DNA from: Actinomycetota bacterium
GTDB taxonomy: Bacteria > Actinomycetota > Acidimicrobiia > Acidimicrobiales > Iamiaceae
Direction: 5' to 3'
NCBI GenBank assembly: GCA_017882935.1
Contig: JADGOP010000113.1
Coordinates: forward strand, 1-7,255
Length of the DNA: 7,255 bases
Made by a program: the position numbers and the translations under genes. Position 1 is the first letter of the stretch, and each line of letters opens with the position of its first letter. This document shows positions 1 to 7,255 of this stretch, one piece after another. The notes beneath the pieces were generated by a model. The model saw only the letters and a program-made list of their open reading frames with translations. It made no database searches and was not told the origin of the DNA.

Positions 1-372
1 GCGCTCGTGGGGCAGGATGCCGCCCTCGCCGGGACGCGAGAGCTCGAGCGCGCCGACCACGCCGAGGGTGTGCGCGGGCCGGCCGAGGTCGTCGCGGTAC
101 CCCATGCGGTAGGCGTAGTAGGTGGGAATGTCGTCGCGGAGCAGGGTGCCGTCGGTCTGCCAGGCGGCGAAGGTGCGGGCGGCCGCGGTGTAGCGGTCGG
201 GCCCGTCGGCTTCGTCGGGCAGGTCGATCACCACCACGTTGTACGGGTGGCGGGCGACCAGGGCGGCCCGGTCGTCGGGGTCGATGACGTCGTAGGGCGG
301 GGCGGTGACGTCGGCGACGGGGGAGCGGGAGAGGTCGTAGCGGACGCCGCGGAACGGTTCGAAGTGGGGCAC
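1..372 (-). CDS. DUF1015 family protein, N-terminal part (runs off left edge)
   Basis: The minus strand encodes 124 residues beginning (V/M)PHFEPFRGVRYD, with APPYDVI at residues 24-30, a Tyr/Trp-containing stretch (YTAAARTFAAWQTDG) at 61-75, TYYAYRM at 84-90 and ILPHE at 119-123. This order is that of the N-terminus of the DUF1015 (COG4198-type) family, whose members are usually about 400 residues, so roughly 70% of the gene lies outside the window. The start is GTG at 372-370. An in-frame TAG lies four codons upstream (384-382), which excludes a longer form, and AGGAAGG precedes the GTG by four bases. The family has no firmly established biochemical role; in other bacteria it is often found near serine-biosynthesis genes, but nothing here shows that link. 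It is transcribed divergently from the phosphatase gene. Family assignment is fairly sure; function unknown. Confidence 0.85.
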   Translation of the reverse strand, partial: MPHFEPFRGVRYDLSRSPVADVTAPPYDVIDPDDRAALVARHPYNVVVIDLPDEADGPDRYTAAARTFAAWQTDGTLLRDDIPTYYAYRMGYRDDLGRPAHTLGVVGALELSRPGEGGILPHER

Positions 373-376
373 CTCG

Positions 377-383
377 CCTTCCT
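377..383 (-). promoter_or_regulatory. Ribosome binding site of the DUF1015 gene
   Basis: AGGAAGG on the minus strand, four bases before the GTG at 372. With the in-frame TAG just upstream, it fixes the start of this gene. Confidence 0.7.
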
Positions 384-392
384 AGCAGAGCG

Positions 393-419
393 GGTGCCGG
401 CGCCATGCAGGGCACCTGC
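393..419. repeat. Small nested inverted repeats in the divergent spacer
   Basis: The 59-base spacer between the divergent starts (372 and 432) holds GGTGCC (393-398) paired with GGCACC (411-416), a GGCGCC palindrome (399-404), and GCAGG-GCA-CCTGC (407-419). These could form an operator or a leader hairpin for either gene. In DNA this GC-rich, short inverted repeats arise easily by chance. I see no convincing -10/-35 pair for either gene in the spacer. Confidence 0.3.
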
Positions 420-431
420 CAAGATCGGCGG

Positions 432-1178
432 ATGCCCTGGGTCCTCGATCTCGACGGCGTGGTGTGGCTGGCCGACGAGCCGATCGCCGGCGCCGCGGCC
501 GCAGTAGCCGCGCTCCGGCGGGTCGACGACGCCGTCCTGTTCGTCACCAACAACTCGTCGGTGCCCCTTGCCGAGGTCGAGGCCAAGCTGGGCCGGCACG
601 GCATCGACGCGACCGGCCAGGTGGTCAGCTCGGCCCTGGCTGCGGCCAGCCTGGTGCTGCCCGGCGAGGTCGTGCTGGTGTGCGGTGGCGCCGGTCTCGT
701 CGAGGCGCTCGAGCAGCGCGGTGCCACGGTGGTGCGCGAGGGCCCGGCCGACGTGGTGATGGTGGGCTTCCACCGGGACTTCACCTGGGACCGCATGCGC
801 ATCGCCTCGACGGCGATCCGCGGCGGCGCCCGGTTCATCGCCAGCAACGACGACGCCACCTATCCCACCCCTGCGGGCCTGGTGCCCGGCGGCGGGGCCA
901 TCGTGGCCGGCATCGCCACCGCGTCCGGGGTCGGGCCCGAGATCGCCGGCAAGCCGCACCAGGCCATGGCCGATCTGGTGCGCGCCCGGCTGGGGCCCGA
1001 CGGCACCGTGGTGGGGGACCGCGCCGACACCGATGGGCTCTTCGCCCGGCGCCTGGGCTACCGCTTCGCCCTGGTTCTGAGCGGGGTCACCACCGCCGCC
1101 GACCTCCCGGTGCAACCGGAGCCCGACGAGGTCGCCGCCTCGTTGGCCGACCTGGTCGACCGCCTCCCGGCCTCATAA
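432..1178 (+). CDS. HAD-IIA (NagD-like) phosphatase
   Basis: A 248-residue cytosolic HAD-superfamily hydrolase of the NagD/p-nitrophenyl-phosphatase (IIA) type. All four HAD motifs are present: DLDGV at 6-10 (D6 nucleophile, D8 acid/base), VTNNSS at 38-43, the motif III lysine K174 in GKPHQAM, and GDRADTD at 195-201 (Mg-binding D196 and D201). The cap-domain signature SNDDATYPT is at 138-146, and a GGGAI turn is at 153-157. Length is normal for the family (about 250-270). ATG 432 is preferred because motif I starts six residues in, as in relatives; an in-frame ATG at 405 would add nine residues and cannot be excluded, and neither has a strong ribosome binding site. The syntenic M. tuberculosis gene, Rv1692, is reported to be a glycerol-3-phosphate phosphatase in glycerophospholipid recycling, but it is longer, so the substrate here is only a suggestion. 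Confidence 0.9.
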   Translation: MPWVLDLDGVVWLADEPIAGAAAAVAALRRVDDAVLFVTNNSSVPLAEVEAKLGRHGIDATGQVVSSALAAASLVLPGEVVLVCGGAGLVEALEQRGATVVREGPADVVMVGFHRDFTWDRMRIASTAIRGGARFIASNDDATYPTPAGLVPGGGAIVAGIATASGVGPEIAGKPHQAMADLVRARLGPDGTVVGDRADTDGLFARRLGYRFALVLSGVTTAADLPVQPEPDEVAASLADLVDRLPAS

Positions 1179-1202
1179 CGAGGTGGGCCACCACGCCGCG
1201 GC

Positions 1203-1216
1203 TGCAAACTTTTGCA
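1203..1216. promoter_or_regulatory. Palindrome TGCAAA-CT-TTTGCA, possible operator
   Basis: A perfect 6+2+6 inverted repeat, TGCAAACTTTTGCA, lies in the only AT-rich patch of the 68-base gap between the phosphatase and the phasin-like gene. It overlaps the candidate -35 element at 1212-1217, where a bound repressor could block transcription. Symmetry and placement are visible; binding by any regulator is inference. Confidence 0.4.
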
Positions 1217-1241
1217 AGCACGGCAGGTCGGAGGGTAGCGT
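1212..1241 (+). promoter_or_regulatory. Candidate promoter of the phasin-like gene and downstream operon
   Basis: TTGCAA (1212-1217, 4 of 6 match to TTGACA) is followed after 18 bases by TAGCGT (1236-1241), which fits the actinobacterial TANNNT -10 pattern. Transcription would begin about 6-7 bases further on, at or within a base or two of the ATG at 1247, so the transcript could be leaderless. The GGAGGG at 1230-1235 would then lie outside the mRNA, and a more upstream promoter would be needed for it to serve as a ribosome binding site. Found by eye only. Confidence 0.35.
1230..1235 (+). promoter_or_regulatory. Possible ribosome binding site, phasin-like gene
   Basis: GGAGGG ends 11 bases before the ATG at 1247, slightly far but usable. 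It competes with the leaderless reading of the overlapping -10-like TAGCGT. Confidence 0.4.
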
Positions 1242-1246
1242 GGACC

Positions 1247-1732
<486 letters not shown>

Positions 1733-1737
1733 GTCCC

Positions 1738-2571
1738 ACGGCCACCCGGCGTCGCCTCGACGCCGAGCTGGTCCGCCGGGGCCTGGTCGACAGCCGCGAG
1801 CAGGCGCGCCTCGCCGTCGCCGCGGGGCGGGTCCTGGTGGGCGGCGCCTCGGCCGACAAGCCCGCCCGCCTCGTCGCGCCCGGGGAGCCGATCGAGCTCA
1901 TCGGCCCCGGCCCCCGGTTCGTGTCACGCGGCGGCGAGAAGCTCGACGCCGCCCTCGACCACTTCGGCGTCGACGTCACCGGGCTCCGGGTGCTCGACGC
2001 CGGCTCGTCCACGGGCGGCTTCACCGACTGCCTGCTCCAGCGCGGCGCGTCGCACGTGGTGGCGCTCGATGTGGGCCGGAACCAGCTCCACGAGCGGGTC
2101 CGCGCCGATCCCCGCGTCACCGTGCGGGAACGGACCAACCTGCGGGGCCTGAGCGGTGACGACCTCGGCGGCCGCTTCGACGCGGTGGTGGCCGACCTGT
2201 CGTTCATCTCGTTGCGCACGGTGGCCGAGCCGCTGCTCTCGCTGGCCCTTCCCGGCGCCCACGAGGTGCTCCTGGTGAAGCCGCAGTTCGAGGCTGGCAA
2301 GGAGGAAGCCGACCGCGGGAGGGGCGTCATCACCGACCCGCAGGTGTGGTATCGCGTGCTGACGGAGGTCGACGACGCACTGCGAGGGCTCGGAACCGCC
2401 ATCATGGAGGCCATGGTGTCCCCGCTGCGCGGGTCGAGCGGCAACGTCGAGTTCCTGGTGCACGTCATCGCACCCGGCGGCGCGGCTCCGGCCCCGACCG
2501 TCCCGTTCGATCCCACCGCGGTCATCCGCACCCTCACCGACGCGCCCGACGACCTCACCGGGAGCGACTGA
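1738..2571 (+). CDS. tlyA: TlyA family rRNA 2'-O-methyltransferase (start codon appears to be ACG)
   Basis: TlyA methylates the 2'-OH of C1409 in 16S and C1920 in 23S rRNA (established in mycobacteria), at the subunit interface, and its loss gives capreomycin resistance. Counting from 1738 the protein is 277 residues (family about 270). It has an N-terminal S4 RNA-binding domain (residues 5-60: [25 protein letters not shown]), the linker [10 protein letters not shown] (60-69) and a FtsJ-like SAM methyltransferase with SAM loop DAGSSTGGF (87-95). The K-D-K-E catalytic set appears as K68, D153 (VADLSFIS), K181 (LLVKPQFE) and E238 (GNVEFL). The start is a problem. The conserved N-terminus aligns from codon 1738, which is ACG; no ATG, GTG or TTG occurs in frame between there and GTG 1837, which would cut the S4 domain. 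Upstream the frame stays open through the phasin-like gene to GTG 1183. The stop overlaps the nadK ATG by one base. Confidence 0.93.
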   Translation, partial: TATRRRLDAELVRRGLVDSREQARLAVAAGRVLVGGASADKPARLVAPGEPIELIGPGPRFVSRGGEKLDAALDHFGVDVTGLRVLDAGSSTGGFTDCLLQRGASHVVALDVGRNQLHERVRADPRVTVRERTNLRGLSGDDLGGRFDAVVADLSFISLRTVAEPLLSLALPGAHEVLLVKPQFEAGKEEADRGRGVITDPQVWYRVLTEVDDALRGLGTAIMEAMVSPLRGSSGNVEFLVHVIAPGGAAPAPTVPFDPTAVIRTLTDAPDDLTGSD

Positions 2572-3434
2572 TGGGGGCCATCGCACTGTCGGTCCACCAC
2601 GCCCGCCCCGGGGCCACCGACTTGGCCAAGCAGGTCATCGCCTGGGCCGACGCCCACGGGCACGAGGTCCGCATCGTGGGCTCCGACGCCGACGTCGTCG
2701 GTCGACCCGACCTCCGCGTGGGGCTCGAGGCGCTGCGCGACGGGCTCGACGTGGCGGTGAGCCTGGGCGGTGATGGCACCATGCTGCGCACCGTCGACCT
2801 GCTGAGCGACGCGGGCGTGCCCGTGCTCGGCGTGAACGTGGGCCACCTCGGTTACCTCACGGTGGTCGAGCCGGTGGAGATGGAGCAGGCCCTCGACCGC
2901 TTCTTCGCCGGCGACCACCTCATCGACGAGCGCATGCTCCTGGCGGTCACCGTCGACGCCCCGTCGTGGATCGAGGGCGAGCCGCGCACCTTCCGGGCGC
3001 TCAACGAGATCGTCATCGAGAAGACGCCCATCGGCCACACCGTGCGTCTGGCGGTCACCATCGACGGCCAGTTCTTCACCACCTACGCGGCCGACGGGCT
3101 CATCGTGGCGACGCCCACCGGCTCCACCGCCTACGCCTTCTCGGCGCGCGGCCCCATCGTCGAGCCCGGTCTCCGCGCCATCGCGCTCACGCCCGTGTCG
3201 CCGCACATGCTGTTCGACCGCACCATGGTGCTGAAGCCCACCACCACGGTCCGCCTCGACGTGATCGGGCCCCGACCCGCCACGCTCTCGGTCGACGGCC
3301 GCAACCTCGGGCCGCTCGTCGAGGGCGACGGCGTGGTGTGCACCGCAGCCGCCCAGCCGGCACGGCTGGTCACGTTCGAGCGACGCGACTTCCACCGCAT
3401 CCTCAAGAGCAAGTTCGGGCTCAACGACCGCTGA
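2571..3434 (+). CDS. nadK: NAD kinase
   Basis: Phosphorylates NAD to NADP in the cytosol using ATP or polyphosphate, the only route to NADP. The 287 residues are normal for bacterial NadK. Visible motifs: GGDGTMLR at 66-73 (catalytic D68), [10 protein letters not shown] at 88-97, the NE pair N145-E146 in [27 protein letters not shown] at 174-192 (the glycine/threonine-rich NAD-binding motif), TPVSPHML at 207-214 and LSVDGR at 239-244. The segment after the substrate loop reads SARGPI where many enzymes have SAGGP. ATG 2571 shares one base with the tlyA stop (TGATG), and GGGAG at 2560-2564 gives a ribosome binding site six bases upstream, so translation is coupled to tlyA. It likewise overlaps recN by one base. 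Confidence 0.96.
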   Translation: MGAIALSVHHARPGATDLAKQVIAWADAHGHEVRIVGSDADVVGRPDLRVGLEALRDGLDVAVSLGGDGTMLRTVDLLSDAGVPVLGVNVGHLGYLTVVEPVEMEQALDRFFAGDHLIDERMLLAVTVDAPSWIEGEPRTFRALNEIVIEKTPIGHTVRLAVTIDGQFFTTYAADGLIVATPTGSTAYAFSARGPIVEPGLRAIALTPVSPHMLFDRTMVLKPTTTVRLDVIGPRPATLSVDGRNLGPLVEGDGVVCTAAAQPARLVTFERRDFHRILKSKFGLNDR

Positions 3435-5059
3435 TGCTGCTCGAACTCGCCGTCCGCGACCTCGGCGTCATCGACGATCTCCGACTGGTGCTGGGCCCCG
3501 GCATGACGGCGCTCACGGGGGAGACGGGCGCGGGCAAGACCCTGCTCGTCGAAGCCATCGAGCTGCTGCTCGGCGGGCGCGCCGACGGGGTGCTGGTGCG
3601 ACCCGGTGCCGAGGAGGCCTCGATCGAGGGGCGCTTCGAGCACGACGGCGCCGAGGTGGTGCTGAGTCGCGCCGTGCCCGCCGAGGGACGGTCGCGCGCC
3701 TACATCGACGGGCGCATGGCCACCGCGGCCGCGCTCGCCGAGTTGGGCGCGCAGCTCGTCGACCTGCACGGGCAGAACGCGCACCAGTCCCTGCTCGGCA
3801 CCGCGGTGCAGCGCGCCGCGCTCGACCGCTTCGGGTCGATCGACCTCGCCGGGCTGCTCGACGCGCGCCGGGAGCTGGCCGAGGTCGAGCAGCGCCTCGC
3901 CACGATGGGCGGCGACGTGGGGGCCCGGGCCCGCGAGCTCGACCTGTTGCGCTTCCAAGCCACCGAGCTCGAGACGGCGGCGATCGAGGGACCCGACGAG
4001 GACGAGCGCCTCGACGCCGAGGAGGACGCCCTCGCCGATGCCGTGGCGCACCGCGAGGCGGCACAGCGCGCCCTGGCCGCGCTCACCGAAGACGGCGGGG
4101 CGCTCGACACCGTCACCGACGCGCTGGGTGCGGTCGACGGGCGCGCCCCGTTCGCGGGGTCCGCGGAGCGACTGCGCTCGGTGGCCGTGGAGCTGTCCGA
4201 CGTGGCCTCCGAGGTGCGCGACGCCGCGGAGGCCGTGGTCGACGACCCCGAGCGCCTGGCGGCCCTGCGCGTGCGGCGCCAGCTCCTGCACGACCTGCGC
4301 CGCAAGTACGGCACGGCGACGCTGCCGGGGGAGGCCGGCTCGACCCGGGCCGGCACCTTGGCCGATGTGCTCGCCTACGGCGACGACGTCTCGGCGCGCA
4401 TCGCCGACCTCGAGCGTCACGACGAGCTGGCCTCCGAGCTCGACGCTCAACGCCAGCGCATCCTCGACCGCATCGCCACCGAGGAGGCCCGGGTGGGAGC
4501 TGCGCGCCGTGCCGCCGCACCCCGTCTCGCCGGGCGGGTGCAGGCGGAGCTGCGACGGCTGGCCATGCCCCGGGCCCGCGTCGAGGTGGCCGTCGGCGAC
4601 GACCCCGGCGACGACGTGGCGTTCCTGCTCGCCGCCAACCCCGGGTCGCGGCCCCTGCCCCTCACCAAGGTGGCGTCGGGCGGCGAGCTGGCGCGGGCCA
4701 TGCTCGCCCTGCGGCTGGTGCTCACCGAGGCTCCGCCGACGCTGGTGTTCGACGAGGTCGACGCCGGCATCGGGGGAGAGGCTGCGGTGGCCGTCGGCCA
4801 GGCCCTCGCACGCCTGGGTGCGTCGCACCAGGTGCTCGTCGTGACCCACCTCCCCCAGGTGGCGTCGGCCGCGCACGCCCAGATCGGGGTCGCCAAGAGG
4901 CAGAGCCGCGAGCGCACCAGCACCACCATCACCGTGCTCGACGACGAGTCGCGCGTCATCGAGCTCTCGCGGATGTTGAGTGGTCAACCCGACAGCGAGG
5001 CGGCGCGCGAGCACGCCCGCGAGCTCCTGTCGGCGACCGACCCGGGGAGCGCGACATGA
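3434..5059 (+). CDS. recN: DNA repair protein RecN (SMC-like ATPase)
   Basis: RecN is an SMC-family ATPase that acts early in recombinational repair of double-strand breaks by tethering DNA ends or sister chromatids. The 541-residue product is slightly short (typical 550-590). N-terminal head: [11 protein letters not shown] (6-16), Walker A GETGAGKT (29-36) and [14 protein letters not shown] (108-121). The middle, about 140-375, is rich in Glu, Arg and Ala heptads and forms two coiled-coil arms; the conserved RRKYG (289-293) sits at the turn region. C-terminal head: ABC signature [13 protein letters not shown] (412-424), Walker [14 protein letters not shown] (436-448) and the switch [10 protein letters not shown] (469-478), with LSRMLSG (511-517) near the end. 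ATG 3434 overlaps the nadK stop (TGATG) and has no strong ribosome binding site, so it probably depends on coupling. No LexA/SOS box is seen, as expected inside an operon. Confidence 0.96.
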   Translation: MLLELAVRDLGVIDDLRLVLGPGMTALTGETGAGKTLLVEAIELLLGGRADGVLVRPGAEEASIEGRFEHDGAEVVLSRAVPAEGRSRAYIDGRMATAAALAELGAQLVDLHGQNAHQSLLGTAVQRAALDRFGSIDLAGLLDARRELAEVEQRLATMGGDVGARARELDLLRFQATELETAAIEGPDEDERLDAEEDALADAVAHREAAQRALAALTEDGGALDTVTDALGAVDGRAPFAGSAERLRSVAVELSDVASEVRDAAEAVVDDPERLAALRVRRQLLHDLRRKYGTATLPGEAGSTRAGTLADVLAYGDDVSARIADLERHDELASELDAQRQRILDRIATEEARVGAARRAAAPRLAGRVQAELRRLAMPRARVEVAVGDDPGDDVAFLLAANPGSRPLPLTKVASGGELARAMLALRLVLTEAPPTLVFDEVDAGIGGEAAVAVGQALARLGASHQVLVVTHLPQVASAAHAQIGVAKRQSRERTSTTITVLDDESRVIELSRMLSGQPDSEAAREHARELLSATDPGSAT

Positions 5060-6201
5060 GCGTGGCCCCGCTCGGCGCCGACGGCGTGCCCGTGATCTCG
5101 GGCATCGTCCGGCTCGACCGTCGCACCAAGAACCTCATCCCCCGACTCCGCCCGGGCGACATCGCGGTGATCGACCACGCCGACCTCGACCGGGTCGCGG
5201 CCGAAGGCCTCGTCGAAGCCCGCGTCGGCGCGGTGGTCAACGTGGCCTCGTCGATGACCGGCCGCTACCCGAACGTGGGGCCGCTGGTGGTCACCGCTGC
5301 GGGCATCCCGCTCATCGACCAGGCCGACGCGGCGGTCTTCGACCGCGTGCAGGAAGGCCAGTGGGCGTCGGTGTCGGGCGACGACGTGGTGCTGGCCGGC
5401 ACCACGGTCGCGCACGGCCAGCGCCTCGACCTCAGCGCGGTGTCGGAGCGGCTCGAGGCCTCGCGCCGCACCATGGGCGGCGAGCTCGAGCGGTTCGCCC
5501 AGAACACCCTCGAGTACCTCCGGCTCGAGCAGCACCTGCTGCTCGACTCGCCCGACCTGCCCGACGTCGCCGTCGACTTCGAGGGCCGCCAGGTGCTGCT
5601 GGTCGTGCGCGGCACCGACTACCGCGAAGACCTGGCGATGCTCCGGTCGAGCGGGTACCTCAGCGACATGAAGCCCGTGCTCATCGGCGTCGACGGCGGG
5701 GCCGACGCGCTGCTCGAGGCGGGGAGCAAGCCCGACGTCATCATCGGCGACTTCGACTCGGTGAGCGACGCGGCGCTCCGCTGCGGCGCGTCGCTGGTGG
5801 TGCACGCCTACGCCGACGGCAACGCGCCCGGCGCAGCCCGCCTCGAGGCCCTGGGCCTGCCCTACACCCGCTTCCTCGCGGCCGGCACGAGCGAGGACAT
5901 CGCCATGCTGCTGGCCTTCGAGAAGGGCGCCGAGCTGATCGTGGCGGTCGGCACCCACAACTCCATGGTGGAGTTCCTCGACAAGGGTCGCCCCGGGATG
6001 GCGTCGACCTTCCTGGTGCGCATGAAGGTGGGCCCGATCCTGGTCGACGCCAAGGGCGTGAGCCGGCTCTACCGCAGCCAGGTCCGCAAGCGCGACCTGC
6101 TGCTGATGGTGGTCGCCGCACTGCTGGTGCTCGTGACCATCACGCTCATCAGCGAACCCATCCGCCTGTTCCTGCGAAGCTCCTGGCTCGCCTGGCGCTG
6201 A
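5056..6201 (+). CDS. steA: SteA-like cell-separation protein (thiamin pyrophosphokinase-like fold, C-terminal membrane segment)
   Basis: 381 residues. In Corynebacterium glutamicum SteA and SteB are reported to work in the RipC-FtsEX pathway that activates peptidoglycan hydrolysis at septation, and SteA localises to the division ring. Residues 10-160 form the actinobacterial N-terminal domain (ISGIVRLDRRTKNLIPRLRPGD at 14-35; NVASSMTGRYPN at 62-73). Residues about 175-335 resemble the thiamin pyrophosphokinase catalytic fold: GVDGGADALLEAG (211-223), PDVIIGDFDS (226-235) and TSEDIAML (278-285). After K345-R346 comes a hydrophobic segment, about 347-366, a single C-terminal membrane anchor that places most of the protein in the cytosol, followed by about 15 residues. 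ATG 5056 overlaps the recN stop by four bases (ATGA), and GGGGAG (5044-5049) lies six bases upstream. The next gene starts 19 bases after the stop, as for a partner pair. No thiamin-synthesis gene is near, so kinase activity is not implied. Confidence 0.88.
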   Translation: MSVAPLGADGVPVISGIVRLDRRTKNLIPRLRPGDIAVIDHADLDRVAAEGLVEARVGAVVNVASSMTGRYPNVGPLVVTAAGIPLIDQADAAVFDRVQEGQWASVSGDDVVLAGTTVAHGQRLDLSAVSERLEASRRTMGGELERFAQNTLEYLRLEQHLLLDSPDLPDVAVDFEGRQVLLVVRGTDYREDLAMLRSSGYLSDMKPVLIGVDGGADALLEAGSKPDVIIGDFDSVSDAALRCGASLVVHAYADGNAPGAARLEALGLPYTRFLAAGTSEDIAMLLAFEKGAELIVAVGTHNSMVEFLDKGRPGMASTFLVRMKVGPILVDAKGVSRLYRSQVRKRDLLLMVVAALLVLVTITLISEPIRLFLRSSWLAWR

Positions 6202-6220
6202 CGAGTCGAGAAAGCCGGTC

Positions 6221-7255
6221 ATGATCAACTTCCGCTACCACGTGGTGAGCCTCACCGCCGTGTTCCTCGCGCTCGTCATCGGCGTCGCGATGGGATCCAC
6301 GGTCATCAGCAAGGCCACGGTCGACGGCCTCCGCAGCAACGTGAAGCGCGTCGAGACCCGCATCGACAGCACCGAGGCGCAGAACCGCGTCCTGCGGAGC
6401 CGCCTCTCGGCGTTCGAGAAGCAGAACGCCGAGCTCACCGACCAGATGGTCAGCCGCACGGTGGCCGACTCGCTCCTCGACATGCCGGTGCTGATGATCG
6501 CGTCCAAGGGCATCGACCAGGCGAGCCTCGACCAGGCCCGCAGCACGCTGGTCGACGCCGGTGCCCGCTTCGACGGCACGCTGCTGGTCGACGACCGGCT
6601 CGCCCTGACCGGCAGCAACGCCACCAAGCTGGGTCAGCTGCTCGATGCCAACCCCAAGCAGGACGTCCGGACGCTGCTCATCGACCGACTCGCCACCGTC
6701 CTGAACGACGCCGCCGAGCCGGCGCGCACCAATCGCCGCAGCACGTCCACCACCACGACCACGCGCCGCAGCACCACCACCGCTCGCGTCGCGGGGTCGA
6801 CCACGTCCACGCCGTCGAGCACCACCACCACCGTGCCACCCACCTCCGGAGTGAGCCAGCCGCCGCTCATCACCGCGCTGCGCGCCGGTGGCTACCTCGG
6901 CTTCAAGCCGCCCGAGGGCGGGTCGCCCGACGACCTGGTGCTCACCACCCAGGGCTACCACTACGTGGTCGTCTCCGGGCCGACGCCCAACGTCCCCAAC
7001 GACCAGTTCCTGCTGCCGCTGCTGAAGGCCATGGCAGCCCAGGGCCCCACCTCGGTGGTGGCGGCGTCGGGTGCCTCGGGCGACAACGAGGTCGCCGACC
7101 GGGTGGCGTTCGTGGGCCCGATCCGGGCCGACGCAACCATGAACGCGCGGATCTCCACCGTCGACGACCTCGAGCGCTTCTCGGGCCTCGTGGCGCTGAC
7201 GTTCGCCGTGTACGAGGTCCCGAGCAACCATGGGCACTACGGGTTCGGGAAGGGC
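6221..7255 (+). CDS. steB: SteB/MctB-family membrane protein, right end missing
   Basis: 345 residues are visible before the window edge. The start MINFRYHVVSLTAVFLALVI is the family hallmark: a short cytosolic tip, then one membrane helix (about 8-28, ending GVAMGS). A charged, probably coiled-coil segment follows (33-80), then an alpha/beta extracytoplasmic domain split by a Thr/Ser/Arg-rich insert (172-206). It closes with VDDLERFSGLVALTFAVYEV (314-333) and GHYGFG, where relatives end within a few tens of residues, so little is lost. Databases often call this family 'copper transporter' after M. tuberculosis MctB (Rv1698). In corynebacteria the homologue next to SteA is SteB, a division protein. 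Here the visible part has no cysteine and only four scattered histidines, so the SteB role fits better; this is inference. GAGAAAG (6208-6214), six bases before the ATG, is the ribosome binding site. It is the last gene of the visible operon; pyrG follows the homologue in M. tuberculosis. Confidence 0.85.
   Translation, partial: MINFRYHVVSLTAVFLALVIGVAMGSTVISKATVDGLRSNVKRVETRIDSTEAQNRVLRSRLSAFEKQNAELTDQMVSRTVADSLLDMPVLMIASKGIDQASLDQARSTLVDAGARFDGTLLVDDRLALTGSNATKLGQLLDANPKQDVRTLLIDRLATVLNDAAEPARTNRRSTSTTTTTRRSTTTARVAGSTTSTPSSTTTTVPPTSGVSQPPLITALRAGGYLGFKPPEGGSPDDLVLTTQGYHYVVVSGPTPNVPNDQFLLPLLKAMAAQGPTSVVAASGASGDNEVADRVAFVGPIRADATMNARISTVDDLERFSGLVALTFAVYEVPSNHGHYGFGKG
6734..6838 (+). other. 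Thr/Ser-rich low-complexity insert within the SteB/MctB-like protein
   Basis: Codons for residues 172-206 encode runs such as STSTTTTTRRSTTT and STTTTVPPT, rich in ACC and ACG codons. The segment separates two folded halves of the extracytoplasmic part and looks like a flexible linker, plausibly O-glycosylated if exported. Confidence 0.8.

Noticed and set aside
7..507. 166-codon plus-strand frame opposite the DUF1015 gene
   Set aside because: Gly/Val/Ala-rich without motifs, and opposite a minus-strand frame with clear DUF1015 signatures and a good start.
1182..1192. GGTGG-G-CCACC just after the phosphatase stop, considered as a terminator
   Set aside because: The centre is one base, so no hairpin loop can form, and there is no T-tract.
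1240..1242. GTG 1240 as start of a long tlyA
   Set aside because: It is in the tlyA frame but would overlap the whole phasin-like gene and add about 166 residues with no TlyA counterpart.
3131..5014. 627-codon open frame on the minus strand opposite nadK and recN
   Set aside because: Opposite RecN with all its ATPase motifs; composition (Gly, Arg, His, Leu) is that of a mirror frame and no domain is recognisable.
4984..6228. Two 414-codon frames, one on each strand, over steA
   Set aside because: Both overlap the SteA frame, which has family motifs and proper start signals; these are Arg/Pro/Gly-rich or His/Asp/Val-rich shadows.
6149..7237. 362-codon minus-strand frame opposite the steB-like gene
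   Set aside because: Mirror of a gene with a clear membrane helix and family motifs; composition is Gly/Arg/His/Val-rich and unstructured.

Overview
This is GC-rich, densely coding DNA typical of an actinomycete. The gene order is phosphatase, small basic protein, tlyA, nadK, recN, steA, then a steB/mctB-like gene. It matches the conserved block around Rv1692-Rv1698 in Mycobacterium tuberculosis, recalled from knowledge and not searched. The absence of mycolate-specific features, the wording of the protein motifs and the lysine-rich phasin-like protein suggest a deep-branching lineage such as Acidimicrobiia. That placement is inference.

Layout. Positions 1-372 (minus strand) hold the N-terminal third of a DUF1015 protein that runs off the left edge. 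A short divergent spacer with small inverted repeats separates it from six plus-strand genes: a HAD-IIA (NagD-like) phosphatase (432-1178); a 161-residue protein with a phasin-like helical head and a histone-H1-like KK-repeat tail (1247-1732); tlyA, an rRNA 2'-O-methyltransferase (1738-2571); nadK (2571-3434); recN (3434-5059); steA (5056-6201); and a SteB/MctB-family membrane protein (6221 to beyond 7255, right end missing). From tlyA to steA the genes overlap by 1, 1 and 4 bases, so they are almost certainly one translationally coupled operon. The 68-base gap before the phasin-like gene is the best internal promoter candidate.

Functions. The run mixes ribosome modification (TlyA), NADP supply (NadK), double-strand-break repair (RecN) and cell separation (SteA with its membrane partner). 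No substrate pathway links them. The block is conserved by synteny rather than as one biochemical system.

I see no mobile element, CRISPR array, tRNA, rRNA or phage gene, and no clearly new multi-gene system. The points most worth a second look are these: tlyA has no ATG/GTG/TTG where its start must be (ACG sits there behind a Shine-Dalgarno-like sequence); the phasin/H1-like protein is encoded by a nearly perfect 15-base tandem repeat; a palindrome overlaps a putative promoter upstream of it; and the SteB/MctB homologue has a Thr/Ser-rich insert and no cysteine in the visible part.
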